A stretch of DNA of 64,000 nucleotides from an uncultured Halomonas sp. (GTDB taxonomy: Bacteria > Pseudomonadota > Gammaproteobacteria > Pseudomonadales > Halomonadaceae), in assembly GCF_946887195.1 (NCBI RefSeq), contig NZ_CAMPKE010000001.1, forward strand, positions 248,001 through 312,000, read 5' to 3'. Below are positions 34,326 to 43,582 of this stretch, piece after piece. A program made the translations under genes and the position numbers. Every line of letters begins with the position of its first letter. Within the stretch, counting starts at the first letter, position 1. The notes beneath the pieces are model-generated. The model saw only the letters and a program-made list of their open reading frames with translations, made no database searches and was not told where the DNA came from.

Positions 34326-36493
34326 GAGTTCGCCCCTTCGCCATTGGAGCGGCCCTTGTGTACGCGTACCTGTTCGCGGGTATCAATACCGCCGACCACA
34401 TCGGCGTGGAGGGCTTTCGGTCCCGGTTCCGCAGGGGGAATTAGCTCGGTCTGACAGTTCGCGCTGGTGTGTTCAGGCGGCTCGATCGCTTCGTGAGTCT
34501 CCGGCGTCGCCCGAGCCGGCAATAGCGGCATCTGCACGCTTTGGCCGGTTCCCGCACCGGGGCTGCCGCCGGCGTTGAGTTTGACGCTTGGGCCGGCCAT
34601 TGCCACGCCACTGCCATCGAGGGTGAGAAAGCTGCCGCCGGCATCGAGGGTCATGGCCTGCCCCGCTTCGAGCACGACCTTCTGACCGGCCTTGATGTGC
34701 AGCTCACGCCCGGATTCGCTGAGCCAGGCATGCCCGGCGCGAAGATGCAGACTGCCATCGATGCTCAGACTCTGGCTGGTGTCGATCCGCTCACGGCGCT
34801 CGCCATGCACGCTGAGGTGCGTGTCGCGGTCGATCTCGGTGATCCGGTCGCGCCGGATGGCCAGGTGACTGTCGCGGCGGATGGCTTCCGTGCGATCGTT
34901 TTCGGTGATCAACTCCAGATCCTTCTGGGCATGCAGCCAGATCTGCTCGCGGTCGCGTTCGTCCTCGAAGCGCAGTTCGTTGAAGCCCTCGCCCTTGTGG
35001 GTCTGGGTACGAATCACCGTGCGCGTCTTGTGCTCGGGCAAGGCATACGGCGGGGTATTCACCGCGTGGTAGGTGCGCCCGGTGATCAGCGGCTGGTCGG
35101 GGTCGCCCTCGAGAAACGAGACGATCACCTCGTGGCCGATGCGCGGGATCGCCATCGCACCGTAGCCGCCGCCGGCCCAACCCTGGGCCACGCGCAGCCA
35201 GGCGCTGCTGGTGTCGTCACCCTTGGCATAACGATCCCACGGGAAGCGCACCTTGACCCGACCGTGTTCGTCGCAGTGGATCTCCTCGCCAGCGGGGCCG
35301 ACCACGACGGCGACCTGGGGGCCGTCGACGCGGGGTCGGTGATTGGGAATAGGCCGCCAGGTTCGGTCGGCGGGGGCTAACGTCAGCGTATTGGCGTAGC
35401 GGGTCATGGCTTCCGAGCCTGCCCGACCCTGCAGGCTATCGGCGCCTATCGCATCTTCTTCCAGCGCCTGGGGCTGGCTGCCCTCATGAGTCACGCCGAC
35501 GACCTGCCAGTCGCGATTCAGCGTGAGGTCGTCGTGCCCGGTCAGCGTGAAGACCGCGCCCGGCAACAGCTCGGGCAGATCGCTCCAGGCCTCGACGCTC
35601 AGCGCATCGGCCCGCAGATGCTCGAGGCGAACCTGGGTGAAGGCCTGCCCCGAGGCGTCGGCCTTGTAGCGGCCGGGGTAGTCGTAATGCTCGTAATGGC
35701 GGGGTGAGCCAGGAGGCTGAGCGTGCGCTTCCAGGCCGTTGGCCTGCTGCTCAGGTGGCTGGGCCTGATGTAACTGTAAATAGGCCGGCTGCTTGAAGGA
35801 GTAATCCTTGAGCGCTACCGACGTTGGGCACACCCGCGCGGTCCGGCGCAGGCGGCGGATGTGCCGCAGCGGTGCGCGGCCCCCGGCGCGGTGGTGATAG
35901 GGCCGGGCGCCAAGGTGGGGCAAGGTCTGCGGGGCGTCGGCGAAGATCAGACGATGGCTAGTACCCTTCTCATCGAACGCATGGAAGTAGCACCAGCCCT
36001 CCTCGGCGGCCAGGCGCTCGATGAACTCGAGGTCCGTCTCGCGGTACTGCACGCAGTACTCGCGCTCGGCTGGTTCACGGCTGATCGCGAAGGCCACATC
36101 GCTGATGCCGCGTTCGGCGAGCAGGGTCGTGACGAGGGTCTGCGGCGAGACGCGCTGGAAGATGCGCGAATTGTGCCGCAGCGACAGGCGCCACAGCGCC
36201 GGGTGCACGACGATCGAGTAGTGCGAGCGGCGATGGCCGCGATCGCCCTGGGCGAACGCCGCCACGATGCCGTGAAACTGGCGCAGCGCCACGCCGTCCT
36301 GCCAGAGCGTCAGGCTGACTTCACGATCGAGCCAGTCACTCGGTGCCAGATCGTGGTGGCGGCTGGCGAAGGCCACACACAGTTCAAACGGCGTCGACAG
36401 GGTTTCCGTGCAATCGAAATCGACCACCGCCAGATCGGCCGGTTCGTCGCTGGCGAGAGCCAGAGTGAATTGTAGTCCGGTCGAGCGAGGCAT
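34322..36493 (-). CDS. vgrG: Type VI secretion tip protein VgrG
   Basis: VgrG trimers cap the T6SS tube and carry effectors. The protein has about 723 residues. A Gp27-like region (residues about 5-370) has the conserved IFQRVSPQTLVTTLL and YCVQYRETDLEFIERLAAEE. A Gp5 OB-fold segment contains GRVKVRFPWDRYAKGDDTSSAW and GGGYGAMAIPRIGHEVIVSF. The beta-helix needle has repeated DRITEIDRDTHLSVHGE-type steps. The C-terminal tail (about 100 residues, Pro/Glu/Thr-rich) has no enzymatic motif, so it is probably a carrier, not an evolved VgrG. The start at 36493 (MPRSTGLQFTL) is likely; 36511 is an alternative. No DUF4123 or DUF1795 adaptor gene is adjacent and no tss genes are in the window. Confidence 0.93.
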   Translation of the reverse strand: MPRSTGLQFTLALASDEPADLAVVDFDCTETLSTPFELCVAFASRHHDLAPSDWLDREVSLTLWQDGVALRQFHGIVAAFAQGDRGHRRSHYSIVVHPALWRLSLRHNSRIFQRVSPQTLVTTLLAERGISDVAFAISREPAEREYCVQYRETDLEFIERLAAEEGWCYFHAFDEKGTSHRLIFADAPQTLPHLGARPYHHRAGGRAPLRHIRRLRRTARVCPTSVALKDYSFKQPAYLQLHQAQPPEQQANGLEAHAQPPGSPRHYEHYDYPGRYKADASGQAFTQVRLEHLRADALSVEAWSDLPELLPGAVFTLTGHDDLTLNRDWQVVGVTHEGSQPQALEEDAIGADSLQGRAGSEAMTRYANTLTLAPADRTWRPIPNHRPRVDGPQVAVVVGPAGEEIHCDEHGRVKVRFPWDRYAKGDDTSSAWLRVAQGWAGGGYGAMAIPRIGHEVIVSFLEGDPDQPLITGRTYHAVNTPPYALPEHKTRTVIRTQTHKGEGFNELRFEDERDREQIWLHAQKDLELITENDRTEAIRRDSHLAIRRDRITEIDRDTHLSVHGERRERIDTSQSLSIDGSLHLRAGHAWLSESGRELHIKAGQKVVLEAGQAMTLDAGGSFLTLDGSGVAMAGPSVKLNAGGSPGAGTGQSVQMPLLPARATPETHEAIEPPEHTSANCQTELIPPAEPGPKALHADVVGGIDTREQVRVHKGRSNGEGANS

Positions 36494-36565
36494 GAAGCGT
36501 CCCAGTGGCATCCACACGAACAGGAAACGCTACGTGAACCGAGTCGAGGTAGAAATGGCCAATCT

Positions 36566-36594
36566 CTTAAAGTTGTGTAGGAAATATCTTACAA
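36566..36594 (-). promoter_or_regulatory. Candidate promoter of the vgrG-effector-immunity operon
   Basis: On the minus strand TTGTAA (36594-36589) and TTTAAG (36571-36566) are separated by 17 bp, within the AT-rich 119-bp gap upstream of vgrG. Each hexamer matches the sigma70 consensus at four of six positions. No terminator for the upstream regulator gene is evident, so read-through is also possible. Confidence 0.4.
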
Positions 36595-36612
36595 AATGAA
36601 AGGCGCCTTCCA

Positions 36613-37530
36613 TCAAGCCTGGAGGAAATCGCGTGGCAGTTCCATCATCTGCCGCCAGAGTTTTTCCACTCCCGGTTTATGCACCAATGAACAGCGGTAG
36701 AGACGGACTTCCAGCGGAATGTCCCACTGCGCATCGCCAGCGCGCACCAGCCGTCCATCGCCGAGTTCCTCGCGGATACAGAAGTCGGGAATCCAGGCCA
36801 TGCCCACACCTTGCAACGCCATGCCCTTGAGCCCTTCGGCCATCGCCGTCTCGTAGATGGTCTTCAGACGCATGCGCGTCGGATCGTTCTTGAGCAGCAT
36901 GCGCACGCTGCGACCCAGAAAGGCCCCTTGCGTGTAGGCGAGAAAAGGAATCGGCTCGACGCCGACCAAGGGGAAGAGTGGCTGGCCGTCGCTGTTCGGC
37001 ATGCATACCGGAATCATCTTGGCCTTGCCGATCGAAAAGGAGGGGAAAACCTCGGCGTCCAGCTGCATCGTCGCGTAAGGATCATGGTAGCCAAGCATCA
37101 GATCGCAATTGCCCTCACGCAACACATGAATGGCATCGCCGACGTTCATCGCCACCAGGCGAGTCGGCAACTCACCCACGCCCTTCTGCAGACGCGACAC
37201 CCAACGCGGGTAGAACGCCAGTGCCAGTGAATGCGCGGCGACGATATCCAGCGCTTCGTTGGCGATCGACAGGCCGCGCAGATGACCCAGACACTCGCTG
37301 AGTTGTTCGACCATGTTGCGCGCGGTGATCAGAAAGAGTTGGCCTTCCGGGGTCAATCCGACAGGTGTCGTGGAGCGATCGACCAGCGTTGCTCCCACCG
37401 CCTGCTCCAGTGAACGGATGCGTCGGCTGAAGGCTGGCTGGGTGACATGGCGTTGGCGTGCCGAGGCGGAAAAGCTGCGGGTATTGGCTAGCGCGACGAA
37501 GTCTTCCAGCCATTTGGTTTCAAGGTTCAC
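36613..37530 (-). CDS. LysR-type regulator resembling HypT (YjiE)
   Basis: The 305-residue LysR protein has the N-terminal winged helix-turn-helix LETKWLEDFVALANTRSFSA followed by ARQRHVTQPAFSRRIRSLEQ, and an effector-binding domain from about residue 90. The IETKW/LETKWL start, AAHSLALAFYPRW, and the C-terminal GVGMAWIPDFCIREEL track the E. coli hypochlorite-responsive regulator HypT, which senses oxidation through methionines. Whether this homologue responds to hypochlorite is unknown. The start is taken as GTG at 37530, preceded by GGGAGT and giving the usual LysR length; an upstream ATG at 37569 would add 13 residues. Its targets may include neighbouring genes but nothing in the sequence proves it. 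Confidence 0.82.
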   Translation of the reverse strand: MNLETKWLEDFVALANTRSFSASARQRHVTQPAFSRRIRSLEQAVGATLVDRSTTPVGLTPEGQLFLITARNMVEQLSECLGHLRGLSIANEALDIVAAHSLALAFYPRWVSRLQKGVGELPTRLVAMNVGDAIHVLREGNCDLMLGYHDPYATMQLDAEVFPSFSIGKAKMIPVCMPNSDGQPLFPLVGVEPIPFLAYTQGAFLGRSVRMLLKNDPTRMRLKTIYETAMAEGLKGMALQGVGMAWIPDFCIREELGDGRLVRAGDAQWDIPLEVRLYRCSLVHKPGVEKLWRQMMELPRDFLQA

Positions 37531-37659
37531 CGCGACTCCCGACGTTCCGATGGGCAGCGTAGCCGGCAATCAATGCCTAGCCAGTGGGAAATCAAGAGTT
37601 TACCCAAGGCCAGCGGCACTCACCATGGATATGTCGATTATCTGAAAGACGACGGCCCA

Positions 37660-39078
37660 TCATTGAATCGGCGCCAACAGATAGGCCGCGCGGGAAACCA
37701 GCTTGCGCCAGAGCGCTCGCTGTTGAAGCTCTTCCAACGTCACTTCGCGGCAACTGTCGAAATCCCGTTCGAGCATGGTTTGCACATCGGCGGCGAACCC
37801 TTTGTCGGGAATGAACGCCGTAATCTCGAAGTTGAGCCTAAAGGAGCGATTGTCCAGATTGACGGTTCCCACCGATGCGCTGTGATCGTCGATCAGCATG
37901 ACTTTCTGATGCAGGAAACCGGGCTGATACCGGTAGATCCTGACACCGACACGCAACATATCGGGCAGGAAAGAGAACGCCGAGAGAAAAATCAGCAAGT
38001 GGTCGGGGCGCTCGGGCATCATCACGCGCACATCGACACCGCGCATTGCCGCCAGGCGCAAGGCATCCTGCACCCCCTGGTCGGGCACGAAATAGGGACT
38101 CGCCACCCATAGCCGATGCTGCGCGCTGTGAATGGCATGTTGCGTCAGCAGGCTCGCGGTTTCCTGACGGTCCGCCGGCCCTGACGGCACGATCACGACG
38201 TTCTGGCACTCGACGCAGGTAATGCGCGGCTTCCACTCCAACTCGATCACCTGGCCGGTCGCCCAGTGCCAGTCTTCCCAGAAAGCCTCCTGCAATCCCA
38301 ATACGCTGGGTCCGGAGAGTTTCAGATGTGTGTCGCGCCAGGGTCCGTGTCGCGGGCTCTCGCCAAGATACTCGACGCCGACATTGAACCCACCGGTCCA
38401 GCCGGTTTGTCCATCGACAACCAGAAGCTTGCGATGATTGCGAAAGTTGAGCTGAAAGCGATGACGCAACCCGCGTGACGAATTGAAGGCGCTGACCTCG
38501 GCTCCCGCATGACGAAGATCGTCCAGATAACCGTCGCCGAGCGAGTGGCAGCCGATTTCGTCATACAGAAAATAGACCCGCACGCCACGCTCGGCCTGAC
38601 GCTCCAGGCGGCGCTTGAGCTCCAGGCCGAGGCGGTCCTGACGGACGATGAAGAACTGAATGAGGATATAGGACTCGGCGGCATCGATACCGGCAAACAG
38701 GCTATCGAACGTCGCCTCGCCATCGATCAGCAGTTCGGCCCGGTTGCCGCTGGTCATCGGCATCATCGCCAACTGCTCCACGGCGCGCACGCTACCGTGC
38801 CGGGAATCCGCCAGATAGGGTTCGATCAGTGGACGATAGCGCAGCAAAATGCGGCGCAGCGTAGTATCGCGCTCACCGCGCGCCGACACGTAGCCATAGA
38901 ATCGCGGCCGCCCGAATATCCAGTACGCTGGAACCGCCACGTAGGGAAATGTAACCAGCGAGATAATCCAGGCAACGGCGCCCTGCGAGGTGCGGCTGGA
39001 CATCAGCGCCAGCACGGCGGACACCACGCCCGCCAGGTAAAACAGGAAAATACCGAGCCCCACCAACGTGGATGTCAT
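37660..39078 (-). CDS. cls: Cardiolipin synthase
   Basis: This phospholipase D-superfamily enzyme joins phosphatidylglycerols into cardiolipin at the inner membrane. The 472-residue protein starts with two membrane helices (about residues 5-55, FLFYLAGVVSAVLALM and WIISLVTFPYVAVPAYWIFG). Two HKD motifs follow: NHRKLLVVDGQTGWTGGFNVG and LHQKVMLIDDHSASVGTVNL, each with His, Lys and Asp. The length fits the ClsA group. The start at 39078 follows GGGAGTAGCA. It lies 95 bp after the fumarase gene on the same strand. Confidence 0.93.
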   Translation of the reverse strand: MTSTLVGLGIFLFYLAGVVSAVLALMSSRTSQGAVAWIISLVTFPYVAVPAYWIFGRPRFYGYVSARGERDTTLRRILLRYRPLIEPYLADSRHGSVRAVEQLAMMPMTSGNRAELLIDGEATFDSLFAGIDAAESYILIQFFIVRQDRLGLELKRRLERQAERGVRVYFLYDEIGCHSLGDGYLDDLRHAGAEVSAFNSSRGLRHRFQLNFRNHRKLLVVDGQTGWTGGFNVGVEYLGESPRHGPWRDTHLKLSGPSVLGLQEAFWEDWHWATGQVIELEWKPRITCVECQNVVIVPSGPADRQETASLLTQHAIHSAQHRLWVASPYFVPDQGVQDALRLAAMRGVDVRVMMPERPDHLLIFLSAFSFLPDMLRVGVRIYRYQPGFLHQKVMLIDDHSASVGTVNLDNRSFRLNFEITAFIPDKGFAADVQTMLERDFDSCREVTLEELQQRALWRKLVSRAAYLLAPIQ

Positions 39079-39173
39079 TGCTACTCCCTGTCGCAATGGC
39101 CTATCGGAACGCTGTCATCAACCAGAGCCCCGCCGAGCAGGCAGGGCCATGGAATTGCCAGGGGCCCATCCTA

Positions 39174-40679
39174 TCAGGCTCGTGCGGCGATGATCTCCTT
39201 CCATTTCGCAGGACCGGTCTGGTGCACCGACTCACCCCGGCTATCGACGGCCACGGTGACCGGCATGTCGACGATCTCGAATTCGTAGATCGCCTCCATG
39301 CCCAGGTCTTCGAAGCCGACCACGCGCGCCTTCTTGATCGCCTGGGAAACCAGGTACGCCGCGCCGCCCACCGCCATCAGATAGACCGCTCGGTTATCGC
39401 GAATGGCCTCGATGGCCATGGGCCCACGCTCGGCCTTGCCGACCATCCCCAGCAAACCGGTTCGTTCCAAGATGGAGCGGGTGAACTTATCCATGCGTGT
39501 CGATGTGGTCGGGCCGGCTGGGCCGACGACCTCGTCGCGCACCGGATCCACGGGGCCGACGTAATAGATGAAGCGCCCTTGCAGATCGACCGGCAGCGGT
39601 TCGCCCTTGTCCAGCATGTCGATCATGCGTTTATGCGCGGCATCGCGCCCGGTTAGCAGCTTGCCGGACAGCAGCACGGTATCGCCCGGTTGCCAGGCGA
39701 GTACGTCTTCAGCGGTGATGGTATCGAGATCGACGCGTCTGACGTTGTCATTCGCCTCGCGGGTGATCTCCGGCCAATCTTCCAGTTTCGGCGCAGGCAA
39801 CTCGGCGGCGCCGCTACCATCGAGTGTGAAATGGATATGGCGAGTCGCCGCGCAATTGGGAATGATCGCCACCGGCTTGTTGGCCGCGTGGGTCGGGTAA
39901 TCCCTGACCTTGATGTCGAGCACCGTGGTCAGCCCGCCCAGACCCTGCGCACCGATGCCGCTGCGATTGACCTTGTCATAAAGCTCCAGCCGCAACTCTT
40001 CGGCGCGATTGGATGCCCCGCGCGCCTTGAGTTCCTGGATGTCGATGGGGTCGAGCAGCGCTTCCTTGGCAAGTTGCATGGCCTTCTCGGCGGTGCCGCC
40101 GACACCGATACCGAGCATACCCGGCGGGCACCAGCCGGCGCCCATCTTCGGCAACTGCTCGAGCACCCAATCGACCACGCTGTCCGATGGGTTGAGCATG
40201 GCGAATTTCGACTTGGCCTCGCTGCCGCCGCCCTTGGCCGCGACATGCACTTCCACCGTGTCGCCCGGCACCAGCTTGTGATGAATGACCGCCGGCGTGT
40301 TGTCGCCCGTGTTCTTGCGCTTGCCGTCGGGGTCGGCGAGCAGTGATGCGCGCAGTACGTTGTCCGGGTTCGTGTAGGCACGCCGCACGCCCTCGTTGAT
40401 CATGTCATCGAGACTCATGGCCGTTTCCCAGCGCACGTTCATGCCGACATGCACGAACACGGTGACGATGCCGGTATCCTGACAGATCGGCCGGTGACCG
40501 GTGGCGCACATGCGCGAATTGATCAGTATCTGTGCGATGGCGTCACGTGCCGCCGGGTTCTCCTCGCGCCGATACGCATCGAACATGGCATCGATGAAGT
40601 CCTTGGGGTGGTAATAGGAGATGTATTGCAGCGCATCGGCGACGCTCTGGATCAGATCATCCTGGCGAATCACGGTCAT
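39174..40679 (-). CDS. fumA: Class I (iron-sulfur) fumarate hydratase
   Basis: It interconverts fumarate and malate in the TCA cycle using an oxygen-sensitive [4Fe-4S] cluster. The 501-residue protein has both the alpha-type (residues about 1-280) and beta-type (about 300-500) regions fused, as in E. coli FumA/FumB. Three cluster cysteines are visible: RPICQDTGIVTVF, MGAGWCPPGMLGIGVGG and PNCAATRHIHF. The beta part has GPTTSTRMDKFTRSILERTG. The start at 40679 has AAGGAG upstream and matches the family N-terminus MTVIRQDDL; a longer frame to 40886 is not supported. Confidence 0.94.
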   Translation of the reverse strand: MTVIRQDDLIQSVADALQYISYYHPKDFIDAMFDAYRREENPAARDAIAQILINSRMCATGHRPICQDTGIVTVFVHVGMNVRWETAMSLDDMINEGVRRAYTNPDNVLRASLLADPDGKRKNTGDNTPAVIHHKLVPGDTVEVHVAAKGGGSEAKSKFAMLNPSDSVVDWVLEQLPKMGAGWCPPGMLGIGVGGTAEKAMQLAKEALLDPIDIQELKARGASNRAEELRLELYDKVNRSGIGAQGLGGLTTVLDIKVRDYPTHAANKPVAIIPNCAATRHIHFTLDGSGAAELPAPKLEDWPEITREANDNVRRVDLDTITAEDVLAWQPGDTVLLSGKLLTGRDAAHKRMIDMLDKGEPLPVDLQGRFIYYVGPVDPVRDEVVGPAGPTTSTRMDKFTRSILERTGLLGMVGKAERGPMAIEAIRDNRAVYLMAVGGAAYLVSQAIKKARVVGFEDLGMEAIYEFEIVDMPVTVAVDSRGESVHQTGPAKWKEIIAARA

Positions 40680-41030
40680 GAACGAACTCCTTACGAGATA
40701 ACGGACGGCTTGCGAGGTACGTGCGGCGCGGTCGAGCCTGTCAGGCGGCTGCGACCGGCATTTCGTGCGGCGAATTATACCCCATCGCTCACCTTGTCGG
40801 CAGGCAGACAGCCAGCGGACGGATCGAGCAGAAAAGATAACGGTATAAATAGGATAGGAAGTTTTCTTTCCTGCGTGGCGAAACATGGATCGTCAGCCGC
40901 CGACTCCGGGTTGTTGATTCGTCAGGGATTTGTCGCTTGGGTCGCGGCGCACTAACCTACCAAGACGCCAAGGATTCATGCCGTTTGGAATACTCGGCCG
41001 ATGCAGGGCCGCAAAATAGGGAGGACGATC
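40680..41030. other. Intergenic region between divergent fumA and TPP-enzyme genes
   Basis: These 351 bp hold the promoters of two divergent genes. The only strong element I see is the minus-strand TATAAT at 40774-40779. A 15-mer AAGATAACGGTATAA at 40834-40848 also occurs at 22056-22070, upstream of the ribokinase-like gene. No ORF with a ribosome-binding site and no RNA gene is recognisable. Confidence 0.6.
40774..40779 (-). promoter_or_regulatory. Candidate -10 element of the fumarase gene
   Basis: A perfect TATAAT on the minus strand lies 95 bp upstream of the start codon. The best -35 match, CCGACA, is only 15 bp upstream, so activation by a regulator or a weak core promoter is possible. 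Confidence 0.45.
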
Positions 41031-42818
41031 ATGCAGCCGACAGTCAGCGACTTCATCGTTTCGCGTCTCAAGGAGTGGGGTATCGAGCGGCTTTATGGTT
41101 ATTCCGGTGATGGTATCAACGGCTTCATGGCGGCACTGCGCCGCGCCGATGGCTCACTCCGCCTGATACAGCCACGCCACGAAGAGGTCGCGGCTTTCAT
41201 GGCTTGCGGGCACGCCAAATTCAGCGATGAAGTGGGCATCTGCGTGGCCACCTCGGGCCCGGGCGCCGTGCATCTGCTCAATGGCCTGTACGACGCCCGC
41301 AAGGATCATATGCCTGCGGTCGCCATCGTCGGCCAGCAGGCGCGCATGAGCCTGGGCACCGACTACCAGCAGGAACTCGATCTGATATCGCTGTTCAAGG
41401 ATGTCGGCAGTGCCTATGTGCAGATGGTCACTACCCCGGCCCAGACTCGCCACGTCATCGACCAGGCCCTGCGCATCGCCATTTCCCGGCGTACCGTCAC
41501 CTGTGTGATCCTGCCCAACGACGTACAGGATCTACCCATGGCGGACCCGCCAGCTTCCCATGGTGCCGTGTTTTCCGGCGTTGGCTACCAATTTCCGCAA
41601 CGCTTGCCCAAGGCGGCGGATATCGATACCGCCGCGGCCATCCTCAATCAGGGCGAGCGCGTGGCGATTCTCGCCGGTGCCGGCGTCAAGCATGCGATCG
41701 ATGAACTGCACAAGGTCGCCGAGCTGCTCGGCGCGGGTATCGCCAAGGCGCTGCTGGCCAAGGCGATGATCGCCGATGATGCGCCGGGCGTCACCGGTGC
41801 CATCGGCTTGTTGGGCACCGAAGCCAGCGACAAGATGATGAAAGAGTGCGATACGCTGCTGATGGTCGGCACACGCTTTCCCTATTCGGAGTTCTTGCCG
41901 AAATCCGATCAGGCCCGTGCGATCCAGATCGATATCGCGCCCGAAGCGCTGGGGCTGCGCTATCCCACCGAAATCAATCTGCATGGCGATGCCAAGCCCA
42001 CCCTGGCCGCCCTGATCGAGCGTCTCGAGTACAAGCAGAACCGCCGCTGGCGCGGCAAGGTCCAGGGATGGATCGATGAGTGGTGGCAAGTCACGGAGGC
42101 GCGCGCCGGCACCGATGCCGCGCCGATCAATCCACAGCGCATTTTTCAAAGCCTGTCACCGCGCCTGCCCAACGATGTCATGCTGTGCTGCGATGTGGGT
42201 ACGGCCACCAACTGGTATGCGCGCTACCTCAGGATTCGTCGCGGCATGCTCGGCTCGGTATCGGGCGGATTGGCCTCGATGGGCAACGGCCTACCCTACC
42301 TGCTGGCCGCGAAATTCTGCCATCCGCAGCGTCCGGCGGTCGCGATGATCGGCGATGGCGCCATGCAGATGCTCGGCAACATGGCCTTGATGACCCTAGC
42401 CAAATACTGGCAGGAGTGGCATGACCCGCGCTGTATCGTACTCGTGTTGAACAATCGCGATCTCAGCCAGGTAACGTGGGAGCAGCGGGTCATGGAGGGC
42501 GATCCCAAGTTCGACACCTCTCAGGACCTTCCCGACTTCCGCTACGATCAGTATGCCGAGTTACTCGGCCTGAAAGGCTTGTGCCTGGAACGCGCCGAGG
42601 ACATCGATCGCGTCTGGGACGAAGCCTTCGCCGCCGATCGCCCGGTAGTCATCAACGCCTATACCGATGGCGATGTCGCCCCGCTGCCACCGCATATCAC
42701 CTTCGAGCAGGCCAAGAATTACGCCGCCTCGGTAATCAAGGGCGATTCATCAGGGTGGCATAACGTCAAGCAGTCGGCAAAACAGGTCAAGCGATCGTTA
42801 TTCAAGCGCAACCGGTAA
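41031..42818 (+). CDS. Thiamine diphosphate-dependent enzyme, pyruvate oxidase (PoxB)-like
   Basis: The 595-residue protein has the three-domain TPP enzyme layout. The N-terminal PYR domain carries the activating Glu in QPRHEEVAAFMACGHAKFS (about residue 50). The central domain contains RVAILAGAGVKHAIDEL, typical of FAD- or ADP-binding in the POX/AHAS group. The C-terminal PP domain has GDGAMQMLGNMAL...VLVLNN, the ThDP/Mg motif. It resembles pyruvate:quinone oxidase PoxB more than acetolactate synthase, but many close relatives are only called thiamine pyrophosphate-requiring protein; the substrate is unproven. The start follows GGGAGGACGATC. Confidence 0.82.
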   Translation: MQPTVSDFIVSRLKEWGIERLYGYSGDGINGFMAALRRADGSLRLIQPRHEEVAAFMACGHAKFSDEVGICVATSGPGAVHLLNGLYDARKDHMPAVAIVGQQARMSLGTDYQQELDLISLFKDVGSAYVQMVTTPAQTRHVIDQALRIAISRRTVTCVILPNDVQDLPMADPPASHGAVFSGVGYQFPQRLPKAADIDTAAAILNQGERVAILAGAGVKHAIDELHKVAELLGAGIAKALLAKAMIADDAPGVTGAIGLLGTEASDKMMKECDTLLMVGTRFPYSEFLPKSDQARAIQIDIAPEALGLRYPTEINLHGDAKPTLAALIERLEYKQNRRWRGKVQGWIDEWWQVTEARAGTDAAPINPQRIFQSLSPRLPNDVMLCCDVGTATNWYARYLRIRRGMLGSVSGGLASMGNGLPYLLAAKFCHPQRPAVAMIGDGAMQMLGNMALMTLAKYWQEWHDPRCIVLVLNNRDLSQVTWEQRVMEGDPKFDTSQDLPDFRYDQYAELLGLKGLCLERAEDIDRVWDEAFAADRPVVINAYTDGDVAPLPPHITFEQAKNYAASVIKGDSSGWHNVKQSAKQVKRSLFKRNR

Positions 42819-42850
42819 TCGATGCGACCCCGGGATGGGCCGCATCGATT
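42817..42850. terminator. Hairpin between converging TPP-enzyme gene and livF
   Basis: A perfect 10-bp stem (AATCGATGCG / CGCATCGATT) encloses a 14-nt loop that itself can pair CCC with GGG. It starts at the stop codon of the TPP-enzyme gene. There is no T-run on either strand, so it is either a weak bidirectional terminator or an mRNA 3'-end stabiliser. Confidence 0.5.
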
Positions 42851-42859
42851 CACGAACGA

Positions 42860-43582
42860 TCAGCCGCCCAAATAAGCGCGACGCACTTCATCGTTGGCCA
42901 GCAAAGCCTGGCCGGTATCGGACAGTACGACCCGGCCATGCTCGAGCACGTAGCCACGGTCGGCAATCGACAGGGCCTTGTGCGCGTTCTGCTCGACCAG
43001 GAAGATCGTCGTGCCCTGCTCTTCGCGCAGCTTCTGTATGATCTCGAAGATCTGCGCAATGATGATCGGCGCCAATCCCAGGGATGGCTCATCGAGCAGC
43101 AACAGGCGCGGCCGGCTCATCAACGCCCGGGCAATGGCCAGCATCTGCTGCTCGCCGCCGGACATGGTGCCGCCACGCTGATTGAAGCGCTCCTTGAGCC
43201 GGGGAAACAGCGCCAGCACATGTTCGGTGCTCTCCTCGATCTCGGCCTTGGAGCGATAATAGCCGCCCATCGACAGGTTCTCTTCCACCGTCATGCCGGT
43301 AAAGATGCGCCGCCCTTCGGGCACGACCGCTAGCCCCGAGCGCATGATGCGCGAGGTCGGCAAGCCCTGGATCTCTTCGCCATCGAAGCGCACCGTGCCC
43401 GAGGTCGGCAGGGGGTCGCCACAGATCGACATCAACAACGTGGTCTTGCCGGCGCCGTTGGAACCCACCAGGGTGACGATCTCGCCGTGACCGACCTCGA
43501 GAGAGACATCGTTGAGTGCCTGGATCGCCCCGTAGTGGGTAATCAGGTTATCGACTTTCAGCATCGCAGTGGTCACGTTCAC
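42860..43582 (-). CDS. livF: Branched-chain amino acid ABC transporter ATPase LivF
   Basis: This is one of two cytoplasmic ATPases of the HAAT-type leucine/isoleucine/valine importer. The 240-residue protein has Walker A GSNGAGKTTLLMSICGD, a Q-loop region, signature MSGGEQQMLAIARALMSRP, and Walker B LLLLDEPSLGLAPI, with the LivF-typical DGEEIQGLPTSRIMRSGLA. The GTG start overlaps livG by 4 nt. It is the last gene of the five-gene operon. Confidence 0.95.
   Translation of the reverse strand: MNVTTAMLKVDNLITHYGAIQALNDVSLEVGHGEIVTLVGSNGAGKTTLLMSICGDPLPTSGTVRFDGEEIQGLPTSRIMRSGLAVVPEGRRIFTGMTVEENLSMGGYYRSKAEIEESTEHVLALFPRLKERFNQRGGTMSGGEQQMLAIARALMSRPRLLLLDEPSLGLAPIIIAQIFEIIQKLREEQGTTIFLVEQNAHKALSIADRGYVLEHGRVVLSDTGQALLANDEVRRAYLGG

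Noticed and set aside
26656..36493. Mobile element boundaries (integrase, IS ends, tRNA attachment site) around the T6SS island
   Set aside because: No transposase, integrase, tRNA gene or flanking direct repeat was seen; the island abuts the NMNAT gene by 24 bp and the LysR gene by 119 bp.
40849..40870. Short A/T palindrome AGGAAGTTTTCTTTCCT before the TPP-enzyme gene as an operator or terminator
   Set aside because: Only five paired bases on each side and no T-run in a useful position; too weak to call.
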